Origin: Mixophyes australis
Taxonomy: Eukaryota > Chordata > Amphibia > Anura > Limnodynastidae
Reading direction: 5' to 3'
DNA: 64,000 nucleotides
NCBI GenBank assembly: GCA_036250195.1
Contig: JAVHZZ010000003.1
Coordinates: 91,308,918 to 91,372,917, forward strand
Part shown: positions 44,472 through 57,574 of the stretch, one piece after another
How the letters are laid out: every line of letters starts with the position of its first letter
Numbering within the stretch: position 1 is the first letter of the stretch
The notes under the pieces: model-generated
Databases searched by the model: none
The model's input: the letters and a program-made list of their open reading frames with translations, nothing else
Told to the model about the DNA's origin: nothing
Position numbers and translations under genes: made by a program

Positions 44472-45693
44472 CCTTCCCCCCCCGGAGTCTTAAGAGGGTA
44501 AGATGTCTATATCAAGGCTAAAAAAAAATAGTACTTCCCATTGGAGGTATGAGGTGTTGCTAAATAGTTGGCATATCAAAGTTGAGGTTCTGCATTGACC
44601 TATTTTATGAACACACTGAACACTTGTCTTTGAGTTATACATTTTTCTGTTTCTCACATTCACAGACCCTAATCTCTTAGAGTATGGGTAAAACAGAAAT
44701 ATAACAGTTTGTAAGAGTAATCCCATTCACAAAGCTTGGGTATTGGCCTTTATCTTTTACAATACCTTGCTCCTTATTCATTTATTCCATTATTAGGAAT
44801 ACAAGAGATGGCTATAATGTACATAGATATGTGTGCACATTAGACAGTTGGTCAGGTGCTGGATCATAAACACTTAAACCGGTGGGTATATGACAGTACA
44901 CATTTGGCTGGTGACACAGAGAAAGCAGGCAGACTCTACTTTCCTTGAGCAGTCGTTTTGTCCTGGTATAAAGCAGTAGTTTTCTTGCAGTGCAATCATG
45001 ATAAAGGCAACTATGCTCCTGTTATGTTTTTACTCAAATAGAGAACTTTAGGCAGACATAGTCGTAATTTGTCTCTCATGAGCCTTTGACTTTTGGAACA
45101 AGATTTCTCCGTAAATATAAAGCATTAGTTTTGCATCTACATACAGTATGAGGATTTAGGAAAGGAGTGAGTGGCTTTCACAGTAGCCCGGTGGCTATCA
45201 GGTCCAGGGAATTTGTTGCCAGTTATATGTAAATGCAAAAAGTAATTGCCTATCAGGATATTTACGAATTGTAAAAAAAAAATGTAGAACAATGATCTAC
45301 TACTGTAAATGACTTCATTTTAGGTGGACTGCTAGGAAGCCTTGTCACAAGATTGGGTATCACTGGATAATATGTAAAACTATGTTATAAGCAGTCTGAG
45401 ATCTTATACAAACCTGTAAGTCTGTATCTTTAATGGTATAGTACATTTATTATAAGTAGTTTGTATTGGAATAATACTCCCTTTTTAAGAAGTCTGTATT
45501 ACTGGTCTTATGTCATTATCTAAAGGGGCTTGATAAGGTTAAAGGCTATTTTAACAGGGGAAGCTTTAAGTATTTGTGCTACCTCATGTGTATAAACCTC
45601 TGAGCTTTTCTAGCCTCACAAATTATCTTTCCCCACACAACATATTAGACTCACTTCAGCCATGCTGACATTCACAACCCTTCATAAAGAGGT

Positions 45694-45748
45694 GCACTGA
45701 CTAAAGCGGTCAATGATTTGCTAAATCTAAAGGCCGCTACTCTCTCAG
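45694..45748 (+). pseudogene. Small LINE reverse-transcriptase scrap
   Basis: Translation gives 'ALTKAVNDLLNLKAATLSD', resembling the conserved 'ALTK..NDLL..K..GHYSLL' stretch of L2/CR1-type reverse transcriptases just before the catalytic region. Only about 18 codons can be recognised, and the flanks are out of frame. Confidence 0.35.
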
Positions 45749-45916
45749 ACTGTTAGTTCCTTCACCTCTGATTTCAGATGTGCTGCTGGAGCTGTGTGAC
45801 CTCTCTGTGGTGAGGAGGTCACGTGATGTGGAATACAGCTGCACCAGGCAAAGAATAATTTCAAGTTCAGTCTTATTCTCTGCTTTATGACACATTTAGT
45901 TTCACCCTCTTAAGCA

Positions 45917-45985
45917 CAAGGTGTATATAATCCTCATCATCATCACCATGTATTTATATAGCGCCACTGGTTCCGCAGATATTAG
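45917..45985 (-). repeat. SINE tail fragment, antisense
   Basis: 'TCATCATCATCACC' followed by 'ATGTATTTATATAGCGCCAC' and 'GGTTCCGCAG' is the complement of the tail seen at 13800-13850 and 58870-58920. Confidence 0.55.
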
Positions 45986-46106
45986 AACTGCTTCTCGAGA
46001 TGTTCGCCTTTAGCAGCCCCCTTTCTGAGAAACTAGATACGGTCCACAGTACTCTGTTGCCCCCAGTAGTTAAGCTCAGGTAGTAGTAGTAGTTGTTGAT
46101 TTACAA

Positions 46107-46350
46107 TTGCCCGGTGAAGTAGACAGAACACGGGATAAGGTAGTGAACAATATTGATGGTTTCATAAAGTAAACTGAGAATCACCCTGGCACTTACCCAG
46201 TGGAATGGACAGCACACAGTAGCAGGTAATGAGCAACCAGGATATATTGAGGCAGACAGGCAGGGGTTAAAACGGATTGATCTGGCACTTGCCTGGTGAA
46301 GTGGACTGCAAACATTAGCAGGTAGTGAGCAATTAGATGGTGTAGTGTTG
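46107..46350. repeat. ~90-bp tandem repeat, 3 diverged units
   Basis: Three units carry a 'CC(T/C)(G/A)GTG(A/G)A(A/G)T(A/G)GAC' head (46111, 46197, 46291) followed by 'GGTA(G/A)TGA(G/A)CAA'. The surrounding 46000-46860 sequence, with repeated 'ACAAGCCA' and 'GGTCA' motifs, resembles the antisense part of an LTR retroelement. I could not define its ends. Confidence 0.55.
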
Positions 46351-47574
46351 AAAACTGACAATCAGACAGTCAGAGTTTGATGCAAACAACAGACAGGCCA
46401 CGATCAGGCGTAAAGAAGATAGCAGTGCCTATAAACAAGCCAGGGGTCAGTGCAGGTAGAGATATACATGCAAATCTGTTTAACAAGCCAAGAGTCAGAA
46501 GTGGAGAAGACAGCAGAATCCTTTAAACAATCGGAGTCAAAAACTGATAATAGAACAGGTCAGGATACAAGGCACACTAGGTCAAGCAGGAACTATCTCC
46601 AGCATTGGTATGAAGCCAGAAAGAGGTTTATAAGGGCAGCAGCACCAATCAGGAACTGCAGGATGATTAGCTGCATGGGTGTGGTAAGTGATTGCACACC
46701 TGAGCTGCCAGACTGAGAGCTGAAGGAAGCTTGTAACTTTTTACCTAACAAGCAGCTGAATCAGTGAGCTGCAGGGATGATCCTACATATGGTAGCCACA
46801 GTGATTGCACAGATGATGGACTGGACAAACAGGAGAGACCCTTATTTCTTAAGACACCCATAGCCCAGGTCTTGTTCAATTAAAATAATATCTGCAGTTT
46901 TTAATCCATTAACATATTGGTGGTTTTTTAAACTACTAATCTTTTATATCCAGAACTACAAGTTGAGAATTTTTGAATGAAAGAGCAACTTCATTCAAGC
47001 AGTGTCATTTTCACATACATTATGTTATATATGTATTTTATAAAGTATTTCATACTGGTAAACCTGTCAGCCCTTTTAGTTATGATATTTCCATGCACTT
47101 GTTCTAGTTCACATGCAAGTTCTGCCTAATCTAATTTATGTGTAAAGAAAGAAGAGCATATTGTCACATAAGTGGGAAGTGCAGCCCCTTTTGGCATTTT
47201 GCCTATTGCTCACTTTACTTATTATTATGACATATTTGTAGGGATTGTGTAACCTGAAGAAATGCCACCATGAAGGAGTCAAGAGAAGCCAGAATTTTGC
47301 TCAGTGTTTTGAGTCAGACTTTTTCCACCACAAATTGAGAGCTGTGTCACTGTTTTGCCTTCCTCTGGATCATCACACCACAAATTTAGAAGAGATTTAA
47401 GATGAAAAAACAAGAACATAAAAACACACATAAAGTCCCTTAATAGAGTGATGGATCACTACATGTAATCAGCACCTCTTATATGCGCCACAGTATTAAG
47501 TTTACCAACGTCTGGAATTGTGCAGCATGGATGCAGCATTATGCTTCCTCAAGAAAAACACAACTGATACCTGA

Positions 47575-48330
47575 TTGATGGTGGAAAGCATTGTCACGGG
47601 CATGATTCTATCATATCCCATAAGTGCTCCATTTATACAAATTACACTGATGTTATGTCATGACCTTATCAGTCACCAGATGAATCCAAACTATTGTGCA
47701 ACCACACATGTCCTGTGGGTGAGGACATTTTTACTCTTGAAGACAACTCTCTCATCAGGATAGAAATGCTGCAACATGGGGTGAAGATGCTCACTTGGTA
47801 TTGATGTTGCCTTCAAAGGGAACAACTGCACCCAAACCATGGCAGGAAATGCACCAGAACCTGATACTGATGGATACACCACTCAGGGGAATAAAGTTCT
47901 TTAGGTTGGTACCACATATGCAATTCTCAGTTCATTGAGAGCATGGTGAATTGCCAGGTGGGATGACCCGTTCATGCACTGCAAAACTATTTGTTATCCT
48001 GCTCTATGGTGTTCTCGGTGGACAGTTTTTGATGAAACTTACTGCTTGTGCCAAAAGTTGAAATTTGCAGAGGATTGATCTACAGTTGCTTGTCTGCTGT
48101 GTTTTATACTTCAAGTTAATGCACAGATATCACAATCATGGAATATGTGCTTCAGTCCACGTTTACCCTTTGCGCATGATTTTTTCCCTGCAGTCCCTTG
48201 CTAAAACAGCCTTAGACACTGTTCCCCTTGAAACATTAGTAAGTTGAGTTGTCTTGGTCACAGAACCTGTCAGAGTTGGCAAATATTTGTCCCTCTTTCA
48301 AAGTCCCTAAAGTCTCCTCTCAAAGCTTTG
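47575..48330 (-). pseudogene. Second Tc1/mariner-like transposase relic
   Basis: Read on the - strand, fragments follow the Tc1 order. A helix-turn-helix-like 'LTNVSRGTVSKAVLA' lies near 48230. A basic piece 'KIMRKGKRGLK' follows. Further on is 'SGSGAFPAMVWVQ', matching the usual 'SGG.VMVWG'. Last comes 'LHPMLQHFYPDERVVFKSKN', corresponding to the 'MLQ.F.P....FQDDNAP' region before the second catalytic Asp, which is no longer present as such. Stops and frameshifts are frequent. It belongs to a different Tc1 lineage from the relic at 5893. Termini were not found. Confidence 0.6.
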
Positions 48331-51179
48331 TTACCCATAATTATAGGTAACAAGGGCATTCTGGCATTTTACCTGTGTGGAAGCCCTTGCTTGGTGTCCA
48401 TCATTTACCTAGGTTTTTCCTTTTTATTTGTTCACTTCCTGTATGTAAGTTGGGCGACCTTCTGCTACAGAAGATAATTACAACCTTGTTGAAAACTATG
48501 AAGTATTTTATCTATAAAGTAACAGTTGTGAAATGTACCTGGACATGCCTTTATTACTGCCAGTAGTGACTGGCATGGTGCCCACAACACCAATGAGCCA
48601 CACAGAGCATTGTGACCCAAAGTCAAGCTTCAAAGAGAAAATAGTGGGCATTTACAATTAATGACCATGGTACAAAATATGCCATGTCATGGTCATGTGA
48701 CATCCTTGATTAAAAGTTAAAATGTTTCTGTAGGAGCAAATGCACATTATTTTTTATTTTTATTTTTAGAATCAACCTTTATTGAGGAAATAAGGCATAC
48801 AAAATGTGAAAAATGTAGGCACTCTGTGATCATCATTTTATAAAATACATCCAGGCAAGTATCAATTTAAAGCCATTAAAATGCCTTCTCAGGGATGAAG
48901 TAGAAAACACAAGCAGAGGGCAGGGAAGGTTGGAGAGACAAGGGAAGGTCACACGGACATATCCACTTTAGGAAATGCCCTTTATACATCTCCTCTCCTG
49001 AAAGCAACTTTGTAAAAGTACTGCAAATGATGTAGATAAGTTACAGCAAGGGTAAAGCAAGATTTATAGTTTACATATACATCAACTTTACCATTTTAAT
49101 ACTGATTTGGAATTATGAAATACAGTATGTATCACCAACCCTAACCTAATTCTTAATTTCCGACATATGAACTTCAGAAAGTTTTTCCTTGTCAGATATC
49201 TTTAACGAGTTTATCAGCGACTGAATGTCCCGCTCAGCATGCCGATTCATTTGTATACACTATACATGTTTGACAAGATTTACCTTCAGATCAGTGCTCT
49301 TCATCTGTCATAACCATCTGCTGACACAATTGTGACTCTGTAAACTCTGTGAAGATCTGCCTACACTGCCGGTCGTGAGTCCATACACATTTCAGAATTT
49401 GCTCGACATCGTTCCATCGTTTATAGAGATTTTAAGTCCGGTTATAAAATCAATTCAAATGATACAATCTACTTTGGAATGATAAAACATGATCCTTGGA
49501 ACGTACACACTAATGCAACATGGGACCTAACAGTCGCTTATGGTGTGATGGGCACTATAATCGGGTGAAAAACCTGTAGTGTGTACCAAGCTTTAGCCTC
49601 ATTGTATCAGTTGTTAGACAAATTACTGTTGACTCTTTTGTTTTAAATAAAGGTAAATTGCAGTTGCTGAAACATCTGAGTTTACTATGTTTTTGGTTCT
49701 AACTAAATGTATAAAAAGTTTGTAATGAAATTAATATAGTTTTTCTAAATGCTATAGTTTTCCTCCCTCTGCCTCAATGTGTCAATAGCACCATACAGCA
49801 CCATAACTGAGAGAGCCTGTGGAAGACCCCTTGAGTGAATAAAGCAAGACGTAATCATCAAGTGAGATTTGTCTTCCCCTCTCTCCTCCTCACATCATGG
49901 CACTGCCCACTTATACTATCACACATATAGACAGGTTAAAGTATGCCAAAAGATCAGCATGTCTGCTCCAGAACCACTATGTTCCACTTCGATCATCATG
50001 GTTATTATTAGATGTCCTATCAACTCCTGCATCCAAATGGGGATACACGGACAAACAGGAGATTGATAACAAAAAAAAGGTTATCTGACCTTTGTCAAAT
50101 GCACCATAAAAATGTATATATACACAATAGAAAGTCAGGGTAAGGATAACTGCATTATAACTGCATGTTCAAGTAGGAATAAATATGTATTTTTCCATTG
50201 TCCTTTGACTGCACTCACATTCACAGTAATGTAAATCATAATATAGTCAAATATTTTTCTGTTATGATCTTTAAAAAAAAAAAAAAAAAAAGGCAATTTT
50301 TTCTTATGCGAATATTATTTTTTTTTCCATGGAAAACATGAGACAAGGTGAGTTAATTTTAATTGAAAGGCCCAAACAATTTCCCAGATACCTCTATATT
50401 GGATGTTACTCTGCATTAATAGTATAAGAGGTGTATAATATATATTTTGATTCCCCAATGGGCGCCTTTAAGGCTGCTCACACCGACCCTGAAGGCATCT
50501 CTGTGTGTTATATATATCCCTGACCTAATATGTCAAATTAACTTCAATATAAGGAGTGACTGTCTCTGACTGGTTTGTCTATTTGTATGAACTAAGCAAT
50601 GTTACCTCCTGGGAAGCAGGTAACAAAATGAGTAATGTCTATCTCCATAGTGAGTATATAAATGTTCATTCAGGGGCATTTGCATATTTATGAAAGCAAA
50701 ACATATTTTAAATAGCATGAAATTAGATGCACGTGTACACCCATCGTCATTATTACACATTCAGAACTCTGGGAGTAATAAGCATAATTAATCCTACCTT
50801 GTGCCTGGCAATTATCAGTGGCTGAAGGCTAAGGTTAGGCGCTTGTATTGCTCTATAAAATGAGGACAAAATGAAATAGTGTTGCCTTTGGCAGTGCAGA
50901 TACATTTATCCTCATGTTGTATCCTAGGATATTTCAGGAGAAAGCTGATGACAGAGTGAAAGACAGCACAGCCAAAGACAAATAACAGTGAAGGTTATTG
51001 CGCACTTAGCTGTACATATAAATCTAATGCGTGGCCTAGCTGTCATTCATTCATCATTGTATTTCATAGAATTATCTAATGAAAGGTTCCATAAACACTA
51101 CTCTAAAAGTGGTTTTCGATGGTTAAAGATATCCACTATGTTTTTATTTTTAGATCTTTACAGAAATCTCAGCTGATTT

Positions 51180-51236
51180 TACCATAGTAACGGTAAAAAA
51201 GTGTAGCCATCGTGACTAATTGAATTCCTCCCTTAT
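51180..51236. repeat. Right-end fragment of the AATTCAATT MITE family
   Basis: 'TAGTAACGGTAAAA' and 'CTAATTGAATTCCTCCC' match the right-hand end of the element at 44248-44471. No left end is present. Confidence 0.45.
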
Positions 51237-52977
51237 TGTTGAAAAGCACCATTTAACTTTAGACTTTAGTTAAGGTTCCCCTAGCTGAAGGGGGGCTGCT
51301 CCGTGCAGCCATATCTCTGAAAGGTGGTAACACAGCTTTAACAGCTTATCTGCAATACTATGGGTTGACTGCTTCGTGCAGGGAAATGTTTGCAACAAAG
51401 TAAAAAATTGTTGTTGTGGTTGTCTACCAAATACAATGAATGGTGAAAGGAGGTGGATGTAACAGCTCACAAGTAGATAGGGAAGAAATGGCTTTGATAC
51501 ATAGACTTATGCTATAATTCATTCTTAATTTTATCTCCTGATTTGCACATAAGCTACTGACAAAGTGAAAGCAGAGGAGATATATTATTTATCTGTTAGC
51601 TATGATTTCCTTTACCCAGAAAACTACAAGTGAATTGCACAAGCTCTGACTTTTCCTGTATCTAGTGTGATGTAAGATAGAGATGCACCACCCTCTTATA
51701 CAAAGTTTGTATATTTTAATGTATATACAATACCAGAGAAAAAAATGCAACATATAATTTTATAATGCATATTTGCCCACATCTAGGTACTTTCAAAAGG
51801 GATGTGTATACATGTCATGCATGAGAAGGGTCACTACACTTACAAAACATTGAGACTGCTGGACTATTATCATTATATTTAAAAAGTGTCAATCTTAATA
51901 TATGTTATCAAAAACATACCATATGTTTACATGGAAACTAATATCCAGGAGGCTCGAGATTTGGGGCTTTCTTCAAAAGCAGTTTTTCCATAATTTGGTG
52001 CCCCCTTCTTGAAATATATCATAACACACATAAAAATTCCTTTAGTCTGGATTAGAAACTACAGAGAAAAATACAGCAGGTCTATGTAGCATTGATCCCT
52101 ATGCCGACAAACCTGTTCACTTTATATATATATAGCAATGGAAAACACAACTCAGAACATCAGAAACTTAAGTGTGCTAGTTTCCCCTGTGGCTTCCTTC
52201 TGTATGTTTAATTCAGAAGAAACATTAAAAACACTAATATTAATAGGGGAATGAATCCAACATAAAAATAAAGCATATTGTTAAGACTTTCCATGAGCAA
52301 TGTTTAATATCTGGATCTGTCCTTAGAAATTTCAGATAATTGGCAATGATGGACAGAGTCGATATAGACAGATAGGGGGGGGCACAAAAAAAAAATCTAC
52401 CATATACAGGGATTAAAGGGTCTGAATTATTATAATTATTACAAGCTTTTATTTAATAATTCAGTAGGTGGTTTAAAAAAATCCAGCACAACTGAAAAAT
52501 ACTACAACATAATGTGCTTTGATACATAAGCTGGATAATTTATAAAAAAAAAAGAAGAAAACACTTGTTTGAGCAACACCAGTACAACTGCGTCACTGCT
52601 ACATAAAAATATAGAACAGGCAGACTGTTGCTCTTGTGGAACTATAAGTCCCAGTATGGTCTGCCAGCCACTAGCTGGTAGTGCATGGATGGACATTAGT
52701 CCCACAAGTAGCTGCGGAGCCTATGGTTACCTGCCTCATTACAGATAGAGGAGAAGAATATACTGTGAGGCAAATAGAGAGGGCAGTCAATGAGTGGAAA
52801 ACTAACAATCACAGGACAGACAAACTGTGTATGGTATGATAAATGCAACCAGGTCTCACAGGAAGATTGGCGGGGGTGCGGGGGTTAAAATAATTTCTGC
52901 AGGATTCGTTTAGAGTGATTCCTACCTGCTGACAGCCAGTATGTAAAATACAACAGTTCTCTATACTGATTTCAGAC

Positions 52978-53579
52978 CATACTTGCCAACTTCTCCTCGT
53001 TGGCTTCAGGGAGATCCCGGGGGAGGTGGGCGTGCAGGGTCGGGGCTTGACGAACCACATCAAGTTGGACCCGTTCCCTAAACAATTGTCACAATTTTGG
53101 CCAATTACAACAGGTGGCGGGGCTAAGATGATGCAATATTTGTCTCATTAAGCCCCACCCCCCGCCACTTCTCTATTTCGGGGGCAAGAACCGGGAGGTT
53201 GCCTTGCTCTCCCGGGAGCCCGGGAGGTCTGCCAGAAATGCGGGAGTCTCCCAGACATTCCGGCAACTATGCGTTAAAGAAAAGCAGCTAATGAATATCT
53301 AGAGCCTGAAGTTTCTTATACATTTCTGTCTCCATTACTGAAGTCATGTTGTCTTACCTGTCAGTCTTTGATTAAATCCTGGCCTCCATGAAAATGGCCA
53401 CCTGCATAGGCATCAATACATGGACATAGGACACAATTTCTGAACTGTGTCGTCATGCCACAGATGGCGAAGCCAACCACGTCTTGTACTGGCTCAACAT
53501 CACGGAGAATACCAGACTCTTCAGGGAGTGAGGGAGATCACCCAGTCTCCCTGACATTCAGGGAGAGTTGGCAAGTATT
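52978..53579. mobile_element. hAT-like element of the CATACTTGCC family, long form
   Basis: A 602-bp copy has ends CATACTTGCCAACT and AGTTGGCAAGTATT. The flanks TTTCAGAC and CCTCAGAC agree at six of eight bases. Its second half (from 'GTTAAAGAAAAGCAGCTAAT') is closely similar to that of 21899-22396. The first half is ~100 bp longer and holds extra GC-rich sequence ('GGTGGCGGGGCTAAGATGAT'). Confidence 0.85.
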
Positions 53580-55707
53580 CCTCAGACCTTCAGCTTCCAC
53601 TGCTCATTTTCCCCCAGTCGCCAGGGGCAGGAAGCAGTGCATGAGCAGCAAGAGCAGTGCACCTGCTCTGATTGGTCACTCTAGTGGAAATTACATGCAC
53701 AAACCTATCCAGTCATATACTCATAGGAATGTCCTGAATAAATACAGGTTTCATCAGTCAGAGCTTTATATGCATACCATAGGCTGCTGTGCTCAAGTGG
53801 CACTCCTTCCTCTAGGATAGAATACAACATTTTCCTAATTATAATCCTCAAATTCCAAGCACTTCAGCTTAAAAAAATTCCCACGAAAACATTGAAAAAA
53901 GAAAATAGGTTCAGTTAAATAACCAAGGTCTCTGGTTGGCTGGCAGCCTGTCTGTGCCTAAGTGTGACTTTGTAGGAAATAAGGCTTAGATGATAGATCT
54001 ATTTTAGATAAGTATAAACATGTCAGTTGTTTCTGGTCTTTTACCGTAGAGGAATAAAGACTGGATTCCAAGATATGTGGAGAATGATCAGAGGTATCTA
54101 CCAGGAGACATCTTTTGACTGACAGCGTATACACTGGCAAAGTTGTCTATATCTTAACCCAGATATCATAACATTTATTAGGCATATAATTGCTGGTACT
54201 GAGGTCTGTTCTGTTATGATGAGAGCCTGGATAGACCAACTGTTCGGTCAACACATACAAGTCACTTGCCTTCTCCACGAAAGATCGTGCTGATCGGGGG
54301 CTGTCAAACATTTTATTATTCTTTAATCAGTTTTCACGTTTTTTTACTTTCCTGATTTTTTTACAAAATGTTAGTATACTTGTCATCACTTGTTCCTGTT
54401 GAACTAAAGTAAGAAGAACAGCATTTTCAGTTAAGGTTTTACATGTTACAGCATGTAACAAATAAGCATACAAATGAACACAAACAAAAATAAGGGTATC
54501 ACAAAATATTTGCCTACCTAATTCATCCAGCCAAATAAACAAATTCCGTACTCCTGTTATTGATTTTGATCTAACGTCCATGCTTAATTTATGCTTGCAG
54601 CAACAGTTCCTGGAATATAAATAGAGCATGTTTAGCCTATAAGAAACCAAGTACCACCCTTACTAGCGAGGGTAAATATAAAGCCATTCCATTGTGCAAA
54701 GCCATGGTTCTAATTGCAGACATTTCGACAGTGAGGTTTTTTTTTTTAGAGCACCTGTATTCATTAATAATCTTATCTGATATTCCAGCCCATGTAATTA
54801 ATGAGTATATTGTGGCTTCCTGTATGTGCTAAATGGACAGATCGCTCACACCACATGCGGTGTGAGCTATCTTGCCTCTCAGAACCACCTCTTTTTTGCT
54901 GTTTTTTCTGGTGTTTTTTTTTTCAAACTGCAGCTTGATCAATTCCAATCTTTGTATTCTTACGATGTAAGAAGATCAGCAGGGTGATGTCTTAAGTGGT
55001 AATTTGATAACTAGCAGTTGTTGTGTGGTATAACTTTTAGTAGATATGGTGGTTGGAAAACAGCTAATTTGCCAGTGGTCCTGATCCACAGTATGCAGTC
55101 TAGAAGGATGCATCCAGAGCAAACAAGTGCTGCAGCTAAACATGAGCTGATGAGGTGAGGCTGAAGGAGACTGGTGGTGGCAGCATATACTCTTCTACAG
55201 CTTGGGACACCACCTTGGTGGGAAATTGACACTTGGTCAAGCAGCATCTGTAAGAGTGGTCAGTGATTACTACTTGAGTGGGACTCGACCTCTACATGCT
55301 GCCCATTACTGCGCAGGGCAAGTGAGGACTCAAAAGAAAACATAAGAATTTAAATGCTTCCTTATGTTACTTTGGTCCTTTATACCTATGTAGCCAAAGT
55401 TATTACAACATGATATCTAATGCAATCCCAGAAAGTTATCTTTGTTACAATTTCATACCATACAGTCCTCTGTCTGATGACAATAACATGGCTGTTGTAC
55501 TGACTATCTTTTGGGATAACATTGATTCCATATGCAACAAAATGAGTCCCTGGAGTTATCACAATGTCTCTGCATGGTATCAAAGATATTGTTCTTCTTA
55601 CTGGATGCAATTCTCAGTGTTTATAAGTTTGGGGTTGTAATACTCTATAGGCCTGAGTCATTAGAGAGACCAAAGCTTAAAAAAGGAGTAACTTTGCACC
55701 TGGGCAA

Positions 55708-57574
55708 CAGGGCTGCCAAGAAGAATTCAGGGCCCGGGTACAACAAATTCATGGGGCCCCCCTCATAGTGAAGTAAGCCCCAAAAAAAAATTAGCTGTAT
55801 GGTCATATATTCAGGGGCGTGGCTAGCCAAACGGCAGTGCAAAAATTTTGGGAGGTGTGGTCATGCATTTGGGGGCGTGGCAAACGTGCCATTGGGGCGT
55901 GGCTAACATAAAAACCACTAGGCTCTCAATTCGCCGGAGCGTCACATATGTTCAAGCACTCCTGACTTTCAGGACATCCACCACCACAGGGTAGTATACA
56001 AACAATGCAGTGTGTACACAAACAGTTCAGTCTTGGCCTACACCTTACATTGGACACAACATTCACCAAAAATTGGTATTGTCCCTACTAGAATCACAAC
56101 ATTTCACACACTGTGCTGCTCTCTCCTACCTGTTCTTCTCACTTTCTCCACCTGTGGCTGCTGGTTTCTTTAGTTGTGGCTTGTCCGGATCCAGAAATGT
56201 TGAAGGACCTATTTTGAAAAAAAAATGGCTACATTTAGAAAATTACAGCCAGCCCCAGCGTTAAATCAATAGCACCCACGATTAATAATTAGGCCTTCCT
56301 CCAGCCCCAACATTAAAATAATACTATTCACATTTAATAAATAAACCTATTTCCCTTCCTGCAAACAGCCCCAGCAATACCTATTTCCCGCAACCATCAC
56401 TGCCATTAAATAATTCATAGTCACATTTAATAAATAGACCTCATTCTCCCTAAACTCACCCCAAGATTCAATAGCCCCCAAACCACCCCATCTTAAATTA
56501 ATAGTCCCTACTATTAAATTGCCTCACCATCACCCTACAAACAAAATAGCGCCCATTAATTAGCTGCCACCTACCTCACACACACTACATTGCAACAAGC
56601 CCCCTGTGCCATTACACACACAATACTGTGCCCCTTCATCACAACTACACTGTACCCCCTTATGCTCACACTGCGACCTCCATGCTGCTTTTCCCCCTTC
56701 TTTTTTACTTTGTGCCTCTCTCCCACTTTTTTTCCTCCTCTGTTCCTCTCTCCCACTTTTTTTTATTCCTCTGTGGCTCTCTCCTTTTTTTCCTCCTCTG
56801 TTCCTCTCTCCCCAATTTTTTTTTATTCCTCTGTGGCTCTCTCCTTTTTTTCCTCCTCTGTTCCTCTCTCCCACTTTTTTTTTTTATTCCCCTGTGGCTC
56901 TCTCCTTTTTTTCCTCCTCTGTTCCTCTCTCCCACTTTTTTGTTTATTCCCCTGTGGCTCTCTCCTTTTTTTCCTCCTCTGTTCCTCTCTCCCACTTTTT
57001 TGTTTATTCCCCTGTGGCTCTCTCCTTTTTTTCCCCTCCTCTGTTCCTCTTTCCCCAATTTTTTTTTATTCCTCTGTGGCTCTCTCCTTTTTTTCCTCCT
57101 CTGTTTCTCTGTCCCCTTTCTTTATAGTACTGTCCCTCTCTGTTTTCCTCCCCTTGCCTCTCCGTTTCTTTACTTACCTTTTGTCAACTTCTTTCTTTTC
57201 TTTTCTGCTCTTCTGTCTCCTCTTCTGTCTTCTTTCTTCCTGCTGGCTGCGGCGCTCCTCACTGACTGACAGGCGTGACTTGATGATGTCACGCCCGGCA
57301 GTCAGTGTGAATGGAGGAGAGGAGGGACACGGCGCCGCGCGATCACGTGAGTATTTATTTTTTTATTTTTTATTCTTCCTCCCAGCTCCCAAGAAACCCA
57401 AGACCCCCCCCCCCCCCCGCGGGAAAAAAAAAAATAAAAAGTTTAAAAAAAAAACGCAAGACAGAAAAATTAAAAAATTTTTTTTTAATTAGCAGCGAGG
57501 GCCCGGCCCGGGCCCCCTGGCATGGCCGGGCCCGGGTAAACTGTACCCGCTCCCCCCCCCTCTCGGCGGCCCTG
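55708..57574. mobile_element. Non-autonomous hAT element, 1.87 kb, TSD CTGGGCAA
   Basis: The ends CAGGGCTGCC and GGCGGCCCTG are near-perfect inverted repeats, with 'CAGGGCCCGGGTACA' and 'CCCGGGTAAACTGTACCCG' just inside. It is flanked by a perfect 8-bp duplication CTGGGCAA (55700-55707, 57575-57582). It holds no transposase, only a pyrimidine-rich interior with a minisatellite (56695-57115) and a CpG-rich patch near 57240-57350. Confidence 0.92.
56695..57115. repeat. ~60-bp pyrimidine minisatellite, about 6-7 units
   Basis: Units contain 'CTCTGTGGCTCTCTCC', 'TTTTTTTCCTCCTCTG' and 'TTCCTCTCTCCCAC' followed by 'TTTTTTTATTC'. They are spaced 58-64 bp. Long open frames through this stretch are a by-product of the stop-free pyrimidine repeat. 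The complementary strand is purine-only for long runs. Confidence 0.9.

Noticed and set aside
56590..57492. A 300-codon open frame on the + strand rich in Phe, Ser, Leu and Pro.
   Set aside because: It runs through a pyrimidine minisatellite in a non-autonomous hAT element. Stops are absent because the repeat lacks A and G, and two other frames are just as open.
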